Source: Streptomyces harenosi
GTDB taxonomy: Bacteria; Actinomycetota; Actinomycetes; Streptomycetales; Streptomycetaceae
Direction: 5' to 3'
DNA length: 44,189 bases
NCBI RefSeq assembly: GCF_011008945.1
Contig: NZ_WYCT01000016.1
Coordinates: 1-44,189, forward strand
In this document: positions 44,154-44,189 of the stretch, piece after piece
How positions within the stretch are numbered: position 1 is the stretch's first letter
Layout of the letters: every line of letters begins with the position of its first letter
The notes under the pieces: model-generated
Told to the model about the DNA's origin: nothing
Seen by the model: the letters and a program-made list of their open reading frames with translations, nothing else
The model's database searches: none
Program-made: the position numbers and the translations under genes

Positions 44154-44189
44154 CTGTCTCTTATCCACATCTGACGCTGCCGACGAAGC
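44154..44189. other. Illumina Nextera adapter contamination, not genomic
   Basis: The sequence CTGTCTCTTATCCACATCT followed by GACGCTGCCGACGA is the reverse complement of the Nextera read-1 transposase adapter, with a single mismatch at 44165 (C instead of A). The last three bases could be the start of an index. Genomic sequence therefore ends at or just before 44153, and this is a contig end. Confidence 0.96.

Noticed and set aside
42939..44168. ATG start at 44168 for the synthetase-like gene
   Set aside because: It lies inside adapter sequence; the GTG at 44090 with GGAGG upstream is the supported start.

Overview
The window is a very GC-rich, actinomycete-type (probably Streptomyces) segment dominated by a multimodular nonribosomal peptide synthetase (NRPS) cluster. 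The last 36 bases are not genomic: they match the Illumina Nextera read-1 adapter with one mismatch. The window is therefore the end of a draft-assembly contig. The left edge also stops inside an NRPS adenylation domain, a typical place for an assembly to break.

Layout. Three giant NRPS genes are read leftward in the order 37359->24466 (modules 1-4), 24466->5363 (modules 5-10) and 4946->window edge (modules 11-12, incomplete). The first two are translationally coupled (TGATG). The third follows a 416-base gap that holds a hairpin, a StrR-type operator and a promoter. To the right, a cytochrome P450 gene (37752-38942, + strand) diverges from NRPS 1 across a regulatory region carrying a second copy of the operator and promoter. 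A perfect bidirectional hairpin terminator separates the P450 from a convergent, tightly packed five-gene operon read leftward (44090->39014). Its genes encode a truncated class I aminoacyl-tRNA-synthetase-like protein, an unrecognised protein, a P-loop (thymidylate-kinase-like) protein, a GH3-like acyl-adenylating enzyme and a TauD/SyrP-like Fe(II)/2-oxoglutarate oxygenase.

How it works together (inference from domain order and specificity residues aligned by eye). NRPS 1 opens with a starter-type condensation domain, so residue 1 is probably N-acylated. Predicted residues are Ser1 (code DVWHFSLVDK), Ser2 (same), Asp3 (DLTKVGHIGK), Phe or another aromatic at 4 (DAWTVAAVCK), Gly5 (DILQLGLIWK), then six residues (6-11) I cannot assign; residues 9 and 10 use identical domains. 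Dual epimerisation/condensation domains follow modules 1, 2, 3, 5, 7 and 11, predicting D-residues at 1, 2, 3, 7 and 11 (5 is achiral). The SyrP-like oxygenase is a natural candidate for beta-hydroxylating Asp3, and the P450 for hydroxylating another residue. The remaining operon genes look like an amide-forming or side-chain-building cassette of unknown purpose.

No thioesterase, MbtH-like protein, fatty-acyl ligase, transporter, regulator gene, tRNA, rRNA, CRISPR array or transposase was seen. The terminating module and the StrR-family activator predicted from the operators should lie outside the window. Two exact internal duplications (2017 bp and 1770 bp) mark recent recombination between modules and are also a risk for short-read assembly.
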